Positions 23,796 through 32,735 of a stretch of 64,000 nucleotides of DNA are shown here, piece after piece. Position numbers and translations under genes: made by a program. The stretch's first letter is position 1. Every line of letters begins with the position of its first letter. This stretch comes from CBDFKK01 sp965248815 (lineage in GTDB: Bacteria; Pseudomonadota; Alphaproteobacteria; SMXP01): assembly GCA_965248815.1 (NCBI GenBank), contig CBDFKK010000005.1, positions 1 to 64,000 on the forward strand. Direction: 5' to 3'. The notes below the pieces were generated by a model that did no database searches, was not told where the DNA came from, and saw only the letters and a program-made list of their open reading frames with translations.

Positions 23796-25760
23796 ATGCG
23801 CATGCGGACAATCATGTTTTCGAGCATCGTCCTGCTCGCACTATCGGTCGGTCGCATTTCTGCAGCAGAACACCCCATGGACGGTCTCTCAGCTGATGAA
23901 ATCAAGCAGGTCGTTCAAATATTGACCGATGCCGGCCACATTGAAGACTCGGCCAAATTCCCGATGATTACTTTGCAGGAGATGCCCAAGGCCGATGTGT
24001 TGTCGTGGCGTTCAGGAGATCCCATTCAACGCGTGGCATTTGTCAACGTGCGGCAGGACGCCCGTGTCTACGAGGCCCTCGTCGATATTACCAACGACCG
24101 GGTCGAGCGCTGGGAATTCATCGAAGGCGTACAAACCAATATGACGATTGACGAAGTCATTGGGATACTCACGACCGTCAAGAACGATGCAGATTTGGCC
24201 GCAGCATTCGCGAAACGCGGGATCGACGATCCGGAAGACGTTACGTGCGGCCCCTTCACTGCCGGATATTTCGGCGATAAAGAACTCAATCGGCGACGCA
24301 TCTACAAAATCCAGTGTTATGACAAACGCGGCAACCCCACGAGCGGATTCGCGAAACCCATCGAGGGGCTCTACGCAACCATCGACATCGATGCCAAGCA
24401 AGTCATCGAGATCATTGACGAAGAGATCATTCCGCTGAGTGATGAGGATCACTCTTATGATGAAGCGTCGATTAAGATGCGGGACGCGCTTGAGCCGATC
24501 CTCGTCGGTAGTCCCGGCAACGGCAACGTCACGATGACGGGTAGCCAGGTCGACTGGCAGAATTGGTCGTTTCATTTGCGCTTTGACCGGCGCGTCGGAC
24601 CGATCCTATCTCTCATCCGCTTCAACGACGAGGGAAGCGAACGTCAAATCGCATATCAGCTGCACGACTCGGAAATGTTTGTGCCCTACATGGATCCGAG
24701 CGCCGGCTGGTATTGGCGCTCTTACATGGACATCGGTGAATATGGCTTCGGCTTTTCCTCATCCTCGCTCGACGCCGGGACGGATTGTCCTGAGACGGCA
24801 CTCTTTATCGATGCGGTCTTACCTGGCGACAGCGGAACCGGCTCCACGCGGAAAAGCGTTGTCTGTATTTTCGAAGTGAATACGGGGCGCCCGCTTTGGC
24901 GCCACGATGAGGTTATGAGCCAATCCAAAGAAAGCCGGCCGGAAGTCGACCTGGTCGTGCGCACGATTCCCAGCGTCGGAAATTACGACTACGTCATCGA
25001 CTACGTTTTTACTCAAAGGGGTAACATTCGCGTTGATGTGGGCGCGACCGGTATCGACGCGGTGAAGGGCGTGCGCAGCCAAAACGTGACAGATGCTAGT
25101 GCCACCGAAGATTTGTCTGTTGGTGAACTGGTTGCACCCGGGCTGCTGGCTGTCTATCACGATCACTATCTATCGTTTCGGATTGATCTCGACGTCGACG
25201 GCCAAAACAACAGCTTCTTGTTGGGCGAGGTGAAACCCGAACGATTGAAGCGCGGCCAAAAACGAAAAAGCATTTGGCGCCTTCAGTCGGAAACACTCGC
25301 AACAGAACGTGCTCTCAACAAATCCAAAGATGGAACTTTTTGGCGCGTGGTCAATGAAAACGTCAGAACCGACCTTGGTCACCATCCGGGCATTCACATC
25401 GAAGCCGGCCATCAGGATCTATCACTTCTGTCTCCCGATGATTATCCACAAGCACGAGCTGCCTTTTCTGCCTCCCCGCTTTGGATAACGGCGTACAGGC
25501 AAGGTGAGCGCCATGCGGCGGGCCCCTACCCGTTTCAAAGCACGGGGGGTGATGGCTTGCCCGCTTGGATCAAGAACAAAGAGTCGATCGACAATAAAGA
25601 TGTCGTGGTCTGGTACACGGTGGGCTTTCATCACATAACGCGTGTCGAAGATTGGCCGGTCCTGCCGACCAAATGGCACAGCTTTACGTTGCGGCCGTTC
25701 AACTACTTCGATCGAAATCCGGCGGTCGATGTGCCGTCGGCGTTTTCGGATGTCAACTAA
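23796..25760 (+). CDS. Copper-containing primary-amine oxidase
   Basis: About 654 residues, secreted. It oxidises primary amines to aldehydes with release of ammonia and hydrogen peroxide, using copper and topaquinone. I see the TPQ motif NYDY with the precursor Tyr at about residue 397, the catalytic Asp at about 312 in YMDIGEYGFG, a His-X-His pair at 455/457 (YHDHY), and the third copper-binding His in GFHHITRVEDWPVLP (612/613). A signal peptide follows the chosen ATG (MFSSIVLLALSVGRISAAE), with GGGGGGAAA upstream. An earlier in-frame start would overlap the preceding gene. All key residues appear intact. Confidence 0.93.
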   Translation: MRMRTIMFSSIVLLALSVGRISAAEHPMDGLSADEIKQVVQILTDAGHIEDSAKFPMITLQEMPKADVLSWRSGDPIQRVAFVNVRQDARVYEALVDITNDRVERWEFIEGVQTNMTIDEVIGILTTVKNDADLAAAFAKRGIDDPEDVTCGPFTAGYFGDKELNRRRIYKIQCYDKRGNPTSGFAKPIEGLYATIDIDAKQVIEIIDEEIIPLSDEDHSYDEASIKMRDALEPILVGSPGNGNVTMTGSQVDWQNWSFHLRFDRRVGPILSLIRFNDEGSERQIAYQLHDSEMFVPYMDPSAGWYWRSYMDIGEYGFGFSSSSLDAGTDCPETALFIDAVLPGDSGTGSTRKSVVCIFEVNTGRPLWRHDEVMSQSKESRPEVDLVVRTIPSVGNYDYVIDYVFTQRGNIRVDVGATGIDAVKGVRSQNVTDASATEDLSVGELVAPGLLAVYHDHYLSFRIDLDVDGQNNSFLLGEVKPERLKRGQKRKSIWRLQSETLATERALNKSKDGTFWRVVNENVRTDLGHHPGIHIEAGHQDLSLLSPDDYPQARAAFSASPLWITAYRQGERHAAGPYPFQSTGGDGLPAWIKNKESIDNKDVVVWYTVGFHHITRVEDWPVLPTKWHSFTLRPFNYFDRNPAVDVPSAFSDVN

Positions 25761-25832
25761 CCTGCCCGTTCAACACATCGCGACGAGTCGCCGGCAATCT
25801 TGAACAAATGCCTTGCATCTCACGGGATCAAG

Positions 25833-26153
25833 TTAAATCCCGTCAACCAAGACAGCCGTGCCGCTGGCCACCACCATCAGCATGGTGTCGGAAACCGTTT
25901 CATAGTCTAGGTCGACCGCAATAACGGCGTTCGCGCCATACTCCTTGGCTTGTTCGGTCATTTCGGCCATGGCGATGTCTTTGGCTTTTCTGAGTTCTGT
26001 TTCATACGCAGCCGATCGCCCGCCGACGATATCGCGAATGCCTGCAAACAAATCTCGAAACACATTGGCACCCATGATGGCTTCACCGCTTACGATTCCA
26101 AAGTACTGCTTGACCTTATGTCCTTCCAAAAGAGTGGTCGTCGACACCAGCAT
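25833..26153 (-). CDS. ybjQ: YbjQ/DUF74 family protein
   Basis: A 106-residue small cytoplasmic protein of the YbjQ family, which forms ring-shaped pentamers. The conserved pieces LVSTTTLLEGHKVKQYFGIVSGEAIMG (key part FGIVSGEAIMG), RSAAYETELRKAKDIA, and AKEYGANAVIAVDLDYE are present. Its biochemical role is not established; heavy-metal binding was proposed. ATG at 26153 follows AAGGAG with 8-nt spacing. It converges on the amine oxidase gene. Confidence 0.92.
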   Translation of the reverse strand: MLVSTTTLLEGHKVKQYFGIVSGEAIMGANVFRDLFAGIRDIVGGRSAAYETELRKAKDIAMAEMTEQAKEYGANAVIAVDLDYETVSDTMLMVVASGTAVLVDGI

Positions 26154-26284
26154 GATCAAGTCTCCTTATCTGATAAGGGAATGGTCGGCCCATCAATTGA
26201 GGCGTTAATTGCTACACGAGACGCGCACAAATACAAAGCGGCCCCGGCAGGGCTGCCCTTAACAGTTCATATAGGGATGGGAAC

Positions 26285-26830
26285 TTATGTGGTCTTGCGC
26301 CGATAAGCGAACATGCCCAGGCCAGCAAGCACAAACCCGAGTAGACCCAGCGAGCCTGGCTCCGCAAGATCCGTCACGTCCACGATCGGCGGGTCCACAG
26401 GATCTTTGTCATCGTCAACGACCGGAATTACAGGGTCCTTGTCTTCCACTATAGGGGGGAGATCCTTTTCCGGGCCGCCGCCCATCGGTGGAAGATTGTT
26501 CGACGGCGGAAGCGGTTTGGTCGGAAGATTGGGTTTAGGGATCGTTGGAATTATCGGAGTGAGAGGTGTCGTAACCGCCGTTGTCACTGGTTCCTGAAAA
26601 ATAAAACTGTCGCCGAGCACGACGTTGTAGCTGCCCAATCCTGAGGACGTTCCTCCTGATTGGCGTCTATTGACTTTCGTGAAAACATCGCTCGGTGTGT
26701 TTATGTCATCTAATGTGAATTGCCCCGGCTTCTTGGGCTTTGGCATGAAAAACAATATACTGGCATCGGCAACAGTCGCTGTTACAAAGCTAGTGGGAGC
26801 CGCAATTGCAATTGCCGCACGCATTCTTCT
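26285..26830 (-). CDS. PEP-CTERM protein with Pro/Asp-rich stalk
   Basis: About 181 residues. A basic start and hydrophobic signal segment (RRMRAAIAIAAPTSFVTATVA) are followed by a proline-rich linker with acidic runs (PPIVEDKDPVIPVVDDDKDP). The exosortase sorting end has AEPGSLGLLGF, a transmembrane helix and terminal YRRKTT. Such proteins are cut and anchored by exosortase, usually in exopolysaccharide-producing Gram-negatives. AGGAG lies 1 nt from the ATG at 26836 and 7 nt from the ATG at 26830, so the latter is the better start. It lacks the TGTC...TACA element found upstream of the 52-53 kb PEP-CTERM genes. Confidence 0.85.
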   Translation of the reverse strand, partial: RRMRAAIAIAAPTSFVTATVADASILFFMPKPKKPGQFTLDDINTPSDVFTKVNRRQSGGTSSGLGSYNVVLGDSFIFQEPVTTAVTTPLTPIIPTIPKPNLPTKPLPPSNNLPPMGGGPEKDLPPIVEDKDPVIPVVDDDKDPVDPPIVDVTDLAEPGSLGLLGFVLAGLGMFAYRRKTT

Positions 26831-27199
26831 CATACTCATTCTCCTGAACCTACGAGTGTATTTTGCCTCAAAATGGCGAGAAACTCCTAGCTTATAGTTA
26901 ACGCAGCACGCTTTATTTTGTTTTAAATTGGAACATGGCCCGCAAAAATGGCTCAATTTTGTTAGAATGCGGAACTGTCAGACAAAGCTATGGTTAACAA
27001 TTCGAAGGAGGCTGTTCGGCAGTCAATACATTCAGACAGCACGAAAGGCGCGAAATCTTGCCCTATTTTCTCAACACCTGCCGAACACTCATCATTACTC
27101 TGTATGCTGATGTACTTGCATCGCACGTATTGGCCGCTACGGAGTTGGGCCCGGCAATTGGACCGTTTAGTCATTGGACGGATCGTGAGAAATTGAGCC

Positions 27200-27571
27200 A
27201 TGTCGATCACGTCACTTGACCACGTCAATATTACCACGACGGACTTGGACAAGTCTGTCGCCTTTTACGTGGAAATATTGGGATTGAAACTTGGCGAGCG
27301 ACCGCCGTTTGATTTTCCCGGTGCCTGGCTCTATGCCGGCAGCGCGCCAATCGTCCACCTTGTTGTCGGCAAACCTCAAACGCCGCGTCACACCGGTCCT
27401 ATTGATCATGTCGCGTTGCGCGGCTACGACTTTTTGGGACTGAAAGAAAGGCTGCGCGATCAGAGTATTGACTATGAGGAACGCGATATTCCCGACTCTG
27501 ACTTGCATCAGATCTTCGTCTACGATCCTGACGGTGTCAAAGTCGAAATCAATTTTTCAATTGAAAACTAA
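27200..27571 (+). CDS. VOC (glyoxalase/dioxygenase-fold) protein
   Basis: A 123-residue single-module VOC protein. The two beta-alpha-beta-beta-beta halves are visible: SLDHVNITTTDLDKSVAFYVEILGL (key part DHVNITTTDLDKSVAFY) and PIDHVALRGYDFLGLKERL, ending in FVYDPDGVKVEINF. Likely metal ligands are His8 and the Glu of KVEINF. Members include glyoxalase I, ring-cleaving dioxygenases and lyases. Its place beside two Rieske oxygenases suggests a catabolic step, such as ring cleavage or isomerisation. Confidence 0.88.
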   Translation: MSITSLDHVNITTTDLDKSVAFYVEILGLKLGERPPFDFPGAWLYAGSAPIVHLVVGKPQTPRHTGPIDHVALRGYDFLGLKERLRDQSIDYEERDIPDSDLHQIFVYDPDGVKVEINFSIEN

Positions 27572-27573
27572 AT

Positions 27574-28725
27574 CTAGACGAGGTCCATTTTGGCAATTGC
27601 CTCGTCCAAGTGGTCATGGAATTCACTTATGATGTACTCAAAACGTCCGATCGTGAGCTGTTCCAGCGCCCCACTTTCAAGTCCCTGCTGCGCCTGCTCG
27701 CTCACCCAAAAATCTTCACCCCGAAACACGCCCCTATCGATGAGATCGTAACTGCGCTCCCAATGGGCGCGCTCATCTTCATTTCGCGGCTGGTGAGGCA
27801 CGAGCATCGTATGGACGGCCTCGGTCTCTCGCGCAGACTTGGGAAACAGTGAGATAACGCTGATGTAATCGGGGTGATAAACCGTGATGACGTTGGGAAA
27901 TACAAAATGAGTATAACTCAGATCCGTACGGTCACTCCAGGTGTCAGGGCGATCGGCAATCTTGTCTTTGAATTCTGCGCGTGCGACCGCACTTCGCAAA
28001 TGCGGACCTAGCAGTTCGGTCGCCGCTTGATTGTCAAGAAAGAAGTCTCCAACCGAATCCTTATGCAAGCGCTTCACATGATAGCTTTCGAGAAACGCAT
28101 TCACGATCAGCTTCCAATTGCACTTGTGAGTTTCAACGGACTCGCGAAAAAGCACATGGCTTTCGAATTTGAATGAACTAAAATCATCAGAAAGGGGTTC
28201 GATGTGGCGATTAAAGTTGTCTTCTCTCCCCTTCACGTTGATCCAAATAAAGCCGTCGCGCTCGACCACCGGCACGGACTTCAACCGATAATTTTCGTGT
28301 TCAAGACCCGGAAACCCTTCGTCCTCGAGAGGAACAGCAACGAGTGCTCCGTCGAGGCTATAGCTCCAATTGTGATAGGGGCAAAGAATGGTCGGCCGAC
28401 GCACGCAATCGCCGGCGCCGACCAAGCGGGTCCCGCGGTGACGGCACACATTGTAAAATGCGTTGACGCAACCCTGACCGTTGCGCACCAGGATCAGCGG
28501 CAAGCCTAAGCGATCAAATGCTTTCAACTGCTTTGGCTCGGGCAATTGCGAGCTGTGAGCCGCGATTAGGGGCGTTTGCAAAAACAATGTCAGTTCTTGT
28601 TTGAACCGTTCGTCGCTCGTGAAGAGTGTTGCGTCGAGCGACCTGATTTTTTTGGCCGAAGGCATCACCCCCTGCCTTATGTTTTCCGCGATGTCGCTCG
28701 CTAGCTTGATGTGGTGGCGCGCCAT
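27574..28725 (-). CDS. Rieske ring-hydroxylating oxygenase, alpha subunit (1)
   Basis: A 383-residue Rieske non-haem iron oxygenase that uses electrons from a ferredoxin to hydroxylate or demethylate an organic substrate. The [2Fe-2S] site is CRHRG...CPYHNWSY (C-x-H, 18-residue gap, C-x2-H). The mononuclear iron site is in FLESYHVKRLHKDS. The rest is the C-terminal catalytic fold. Typical alpha-subunit length. No beta subunit, ferredoxin or reductase is adjacent, so electrons must come from elsewhere. AGGAGCG precedes the ATG. It converges with the VOC gene, separated by 2 bp. Confidence 0.92.
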   Translation of the reverse strand: MARHHIKLASDIAENIRQGVMPSAKKIRSLDATLFTSDERFKQELTLFLQTPLIAAHSSQLPEPKQLKAFDRLGLPLILVRNGQGCVNAFYNVCRHRGTRLVGAGDCVRRPTILCPYHNWSYSLDGALVAVPLEDEGFPGLEHENYRLKSVPVVERDGFIWINVKGREDNFNRHIEPLSDDFSSFKFESHVLFRESVETHKCNWKLIVNAFLESYHVKRLHKDSVGDFFLDNQAATELLGPHLRSAVARAEFKDKIADRPDTWSDRTDLSYTHFVFPNVITVYHPDYISVISLFPKSARETEAVHTMLVPHQPRNEDERAHWERSYDLIDRGVFRGEDFWVSEQAQQGLESGALEQLTIGRFEYIISEFHDHLDEAIAKMDLV

Positions 28726-29195
28726 TATCCGCTCCTGGTCGTCATCTTAAAGTATTGTACATTGCTCCCAAAGCAGGCGTGCGAATTAATCGCGAGATAG
28801 CTGTGCAAAGTTCAGAACTTGACGCTACGGATTGCAGTACTTCCAATTCGTATTATCGCGGCGTTGGCAACCGTCCCGTTAAAGTTCTCTATTTGTGAGA
28901 AGAGCCACAAAAGAACTAATGAATTTCGTATCTCACTTGAATAAATTCTAAGGATCGTTTTTTAAATAGGACCCCGCGGGCGATAGCAATTGAAGGCCTA
29001 TTCGCGACGGAAATCGGCCCGCGTGTGCGCCCCAGCGGGCCAAATTTCAGGCCCAATTCAGTTAACGCCGCAATTTTGGGATATGCCGTCGGGCAAAAAA
29101 CCGTACACCGGTGTTTGGTTTGCCGGCTGCGTTGGCGTAGACTATTGCGTCATGTTTATTTGTCAGACTAAGACTAATTCTTAAGAAGGCGAGCC
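28726..29195. other. Intergenic region between the two Rieske genes
   Basis: About 470 bp upstream of both divergent oxygenase genes, so it should carry both promoters. I see no convincing gene, repeat or operator. Short open frames here have no recognisable content. Confidence 0.5.
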
Positions 29196-30338
29196 ATGTT
29201 CATAAATTTTTGGTATCCCGCAGGCCGAAGCACAGACGTGGGCGAAGACCCATATCACGTTAAAATGCTGGGTCAGGATTTTGTCGTCTTTCGAGATGGT
29301 CAAGGAAATCCGCATTGTCTGAGCAACGTGTGCGTCCATAGGGGGGGCTCACTCGCTCATGGAAAACGAAAAGGCGACTGCATCGAATGCCCCTATCACG
29401 GCTGGCAATTCAACGGCGAAGGGCAATGCACGCGTATTCCATCCATGGGACCGGAAGCAAAGATTCCGTCACGAGCCAAGATTGACGCCTACCCCACGGT
29501 CGAAAAGTACGGACTGATATTTGCGTTCCTCGGCGACTTGCCCGAGGAAGATCGCCCGCCACTCATGGACATTCCCGAATATGGCGAAGAGGGATGGCGT
29601 GCCACGATCCAAGATTGGATCTTCCCGATTGACTACAAGCGCGGGGTAGAGAATGCCCTCGACCCATCGCACAACGAATTCGTGCACCCAACTCACGGCT
29701 TTTCAGGGTCTCGAGATGACTATAGTGGTCAAAACACGCGTGAACCCATGGAATACGCATGGGGTTCGGGCACCTGGGGCAAGCGCATGGCGCCTCCCCT
29801 GCCAGATCGGAAAATGCGCGAAGCCTCTGGCCGAACAGAAGACGCCGTTATCGAAGGCGGTACCGGACATCATGGCGCCAATTGCAATTGGACCTATATT
29901 CACCCCACATCGGAAATGAGCATTCATCAATACGGATTCAAAGCGCCACTCGACCTAAACAGCACGCACAACTACCTCGTAAATCTACGAAACTTTTTGA
30001 CGGAACCCGAACAGGACGCGCGCATGATGGAGCGCAATCAATATGTCGCCTTTCAAGATCGTGATGTACTCATGAACTTGCGCCCCGTCATTACACCTCA
30101 CACCAACACCAAAGAAACATTCGTGACTGGTGACGAAACGATTGCTCGCTACCGAGATTGGGTCAAAAAGTGGCAAGCTCAGGGTTGGCGCATCGACATG
30201 GATAAAGTGAACGAGGACGAGGGCAAGGTCGCTTATGCTATTCCGAGTCCGGCACGGCGCCATAGCAAGGGTTGGGCTCTCGATCCGGTTCCTCTTATGT
30301 CGGCGGGCGATGTGGCAATGTCGCAAGCGGCGGAATGA
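29196..30338 (+). CDS. Rieske ring-hydroxylating oxygenase, alpha subunit (2)
   Basis: A 380-residue Rieske oxygenase, only distantly like the neighbour. The [2Fe-2S] site is CVHRGGSLAHGKRKGDCIECPYHGW (key parts CVHRG and CPYHGW). The mononuclear iron site is in ENALDPSHNEFVHP, and the proposed iron-bridging Asp lies there too. The shape fits the VanA/phenoxybenzoate or PAO-like oxygenases with a single component. AGAAGG lies upstream of the ATG. Gene order and divergence suggest that both oxygenases serve one pathway, but the substrate is unknown. Confidence 0.92.
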   Translation: MFINFWYPAGRSTDVGEDPYHVKMLGQDFVVFRDGQGNPHCLSNVCVHRGGSLAHGKRKGDCIECPYHGWQFNGEGQCTRIPSMGPEAKIPSRAKIDAYPTVEKYGLIFAFLGDLPEEDRPPLMDIPEYGEEGWRATIQDWIFPIDYKRGVENALDPSHNEFVHPTHGFSGSRDDYSGQNTREPMEYAWGSGTWGKRMAPPLPDRKMREASGRTEDAVIEGGTGHHGANCNWTYIHPTSEMSIHQYGFKAPLDLNSTHNYLVNLRNFLTEPEQDARMMERNQYVAFQDRDVLMNLRPVITPHTNTKETFVTGDETIARYRDWVKKWQAQGWRIDMDKVNEDEGKVAYAIPSPARRHSKGWALDPVPLMSAGDVAMSQAAE

Positions 30339-30356
30339 TTACGCCTCGCGTTTAGT

Positions 30357-30659
30357 TCAAGTAATGATTTCGCCGATCGTATTGTCGACTAGCACCGGCA
30401 CGTCGAAATACCGCACGGTCGGCGTGTTACCGTACTTTTCCTCGATGGTTTCGCGAAATCTCGAATCGTATATTTTTTCAGCGGCCTCTTTGCTTTCCCA
30501 TACATACACGCCGCCGCCCGTTTTTCCATCGAACAAATAATATTTGCGCTTCAAACCTTCGGCTTCCTGAAAAAAGGCCGCGCTTTCGCGAAATCGTGAA
30601 CGTGCGTCCTCAAGGTTCATTTCGAAAGGAATATTGAATTGAACAAATGCAATAATCAT
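30357..30659 (-). CDS. ABM/YdhR-like small monooxygenase-fold protein
   Basis: A 100-residue protein starting at MIIAFVQFNIP. It has the ferredoxin-like alpha-beta pattern of antibiotic-biosynthesis-monooxygenase (ABM/YdhR) proteins: LKRKYYLFDGKTGGGVYVWESKEAAEKIY (key part GGGVYVWESKEAAEKIY) followed by PTVRYFDVPVLVDN. Such proteins act as cofactor-free oxygenases or as small dimeric ligand-binding proteins. Longer in-frame starts at up to 30806 add nothing recognisable. It converges with the second Rieske gene. Confidence 0.75.
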   Translation of the reverse strand: MIIAFVQFNIPFEMNLEDARSRFRESAAFFQEAEGLKRKYYLFDGKTGGGVYVWESKEAAEKIYDSRFRETIEEKYGNTPTVRYFDVPVLVDNTIGEIIT

Positions 30660-30844
30660 GACAGTGCCTTTGGCTGACCGTACTCTTGTTACCGAATTTG
30701 ATTTCCCAAACGTGCCCGACGCTTGGGCGTTCGTCCAACTTATCTCAAAATCGCAGGCGAATGTAGCGAACTCATGATAGCCTTTGCCAACTTCAGAGCT
30801 TGGCATCGAGAATTGACATAATGTTGATCACAGAGGAGTAAATC

Positions 30845-31654
30845 ATGTCTCACATATTTGCATCGCGCATTGGCATTCTACTGGGTATTAACATCGTCGC
30901 CATCACCGCGTTCGTGGCATCCAGCGCCGTTGCAGAGACTGTTTTGGTGACCGGTGCCAATCGAGGCATTGGCCTGGAATTTTCCAAACAATATGCCGCA
31001 AAAGGCTGGAACGTCATTGCTACCCATAGACGCGACGAAATGCCGGAGACACTCGCCGCACTCTCCGGTCAGTACCCCGAGTTGCTTTCAGTCGAACAAA
31101 TGGATGTCACAGACCTAGAGCAGATCCGCTCCGTCGCAGCCAAATACGAAGGGCAGCCGATCGATCTCTTGATCAACAATGCAGGCATTCTGAGCGACTT
31201 CACCAACTTTGCGGCACACTCTTTCGGCACGCTTGATCACAGTGAATTCTCTCGTTTCATGGAAACTAATTCCCATGGTGCACTAATGGTCAGCGAAGCG
31301 TTTGCGGAGCACGTAAAGGCATCCGAGACGAAAAAAATTGTCGCGATAACTTCACAAATGGGATCAATCGGCATCAACTTTGGCAACGTGCCGAGCTTCT
31401 ATTGGGATAAAGCGAGTAAGGCAGCCCTCAACGTCTTTATGTTGAACGTTGCCAAAGACCTCAAAAAGCATGGCGTCACCGTCATTCTCTTGTCGCCTGG
31501 TCAGGTCGCCGTCGAAAAAGTCGGCGATATGCGCATGCCCAACATGATTGAGCCGTCCGAAAGCATTGCCGGCATGATCAACGTGATCGAAGGACTGGCA
31601 GTTGAACAAACCGGCTCTTACATTCGTTACAATGGCGAACCGCAACAGTTCTAA
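30845..31654 (+). CDS. Short-chain dehydrogenase with N-terminal signal/anchor
   Basis: A 269-residue SDR. Residues 1-30 form a hydrophobic export signal or anchor (IGILLGINIVAITAFVASSAVAE), directly followed by the Rossmann start TVLVTGANRGIGLEF. NNAG and the catalytic Ser (ITSQMGS) are present. At the catalytic YxxxK the sequence is FYWDKASKAAL: counting back four residues from the conserved Lys gives Asp, with the Tyr two residues further away. GAGGAG precedes the ATG. Export of an NAD(P)-binding enzyme is unusual. It may be membrane-tethered facing either side. Confidence 0.85.
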   Translation: MSHIFASRIGILLGINIVAITAFVASSAVAETVLVTGANRGIGLEFSKQYAAKGWNVIATHRRDEMPETLAALSGQYPELLSVEQMDVTDLEQIRSVAAKYEGQPIDLLINNAGILSDFTNFAAHSFGTLDHSEFSRFMETNSHGALMVSEAFAEHVKASETKKIVAITSQMGSIGINFGNVPSFYWDKASKAALNVFMLNVAKDLKKHGVTVILLSPGQVAVEKVGDMRMPNMIEPSESIAGMINVIEGLAVEQTGSYIRYNGEPQQF

Positions 31655-31733
31655 GACTTTATAAAATCTCCCCAATGGGTTAGCCAAAGGGTCATGGGTA
31701 TTTTGCATGGCGCTTTAACTTGAAACAAACGTT

Positions 31734-32351
31734 CTAGTTCAAATGCGGCCCGCGATGGCAACTGGTGCAATTGCCCGTCGGGTTCTCCATGATTTCCAAT
31801 CGAATTCCATCCGGGTCGTGGGCAAAACTGGCGTAAGGTGCGCCTGGTCCAAAACGCGCAGGCTCTCGTTCCCATTCGACGCCCTCTGCCAATAATTTTT
31901 CATAGACCGCATCAACGTCGTCGACAAACATTCCCAAGTGGGTGATACCCCCAATGGGCGGCAGACTTTCGCCTTCAACGCGCCACTGTTCCAGCTCCAG
32001 CTGCGTCTCCCCGTCTCCGGTCCACAGAAAAGCTAATTTTAGAAATCCCATGTCCTGGGTGCGAATAAGTTGGAAGCCCAGTTTGTTGACATAGAAATCG
32101 ATGGACTTATCAATGTCCTCAACTCTGACACCGACATGGTAGAGACGCTTACTCCCTTGCTCGACCGCAAATGGTGGATAGTCCATCATGGCGCTGGTAG
32201 CTGACTCAGCTTCGCTTTCCTGAGAATTGGCCGCTGGAATCAGGTGTCCCGCCGATGACGGCAGGGATGGCAAAAGCCGCCACGCAAAATCGACGACGAA
32301 TAGGCCAATAACAACGAACAACAAGATGTTCGTTAGATTCTTATTCTTCAT
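31734..32351 (-). CDS. Membrane-anchored VOC protein with C-terminal CXXCH
   Basis: A 205-residue protein. An N-terminal hydrophobic helix (residues about 8-25, ILLFVVIGLFVVDFAW) exports or anchors it. A linker precedes a VOC module (LYHVGVRVEDIDKSIDFYV ... GGITHLGMFVDDVDAVYEKL ... FAHDPDGIRLEIMENP). Directly after it, the last residues are GNCTSCHRGPHLN, a CXXCH of the kind that binds haem c in the periplasm. GGAGGG precedes the ATG. The VOC part resembles lactoylglutathione lyase. Whether haem is attached is unknown. Confidence 0.87.
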   Translation of the reverse strand: MKNKNLTNILLFVVIGLFVVDFAWRLLPSLPSSAGHLIPAANSQESEAESATSAMMDYPPFAVEQGSKRLYHVGVRVEDIDKSIDFYVNKLGFQLIRTQDMGFLKLAFLWTGDGETQLELEQWRVEGESLPPIGGITHLGMFVDDVDAVYEKLLAEGVEWEREPARFGPGAPYASFAHDPDGIRLEIMENPTGNCTSCHRGPHLN

Positions 32352-32735
32352 ATTAGGTGTCCCTCCTCATACCAATTGCTGCAGCAGCAAATCATACCCA
32401 TTGCCTACCTGCCGTTGGCACGACAATAGCTCATTGGTTCCAGCATTCCTTCTATAAACAAGTCGCCTACCGCACGGTAATCGTAAAATAATACAATTTG
32501 ATGGGTCTAGGAAGCGCCGTCTTTGACCTTGCCTTGGAAAACTCCTTTACCAAAAGGCTTCCTAACCCGCGCGTTTCTTAAGAGTTGAATCAAATTTGAA
32601 TTCAAGTCTGAATGCTTTACTGACTCAACATTAATCATGGTACGGATTTTCTATATATAAGTAAAAGCTTAGCGATTATTCTCATCACACTTAAAGGGAA
32701 CTAGAAGAACATGCCGCCCAAACAGGCGGTATTGT
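32352..32735. other. Intergenic region upstream of RTX protease 1
   Basis: About 380 bp, AT-rich near 32580-32690 with TATATATAAG at about 32652, which is a plausible promoter region. At 32711 an ATG with GGGAACTAGAAGA upstream opens a 21-codon frame (MPPKQAVLYDECDF...) that overlaps the protease start in another frame. No other gene seen. Confidence 0.5.
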
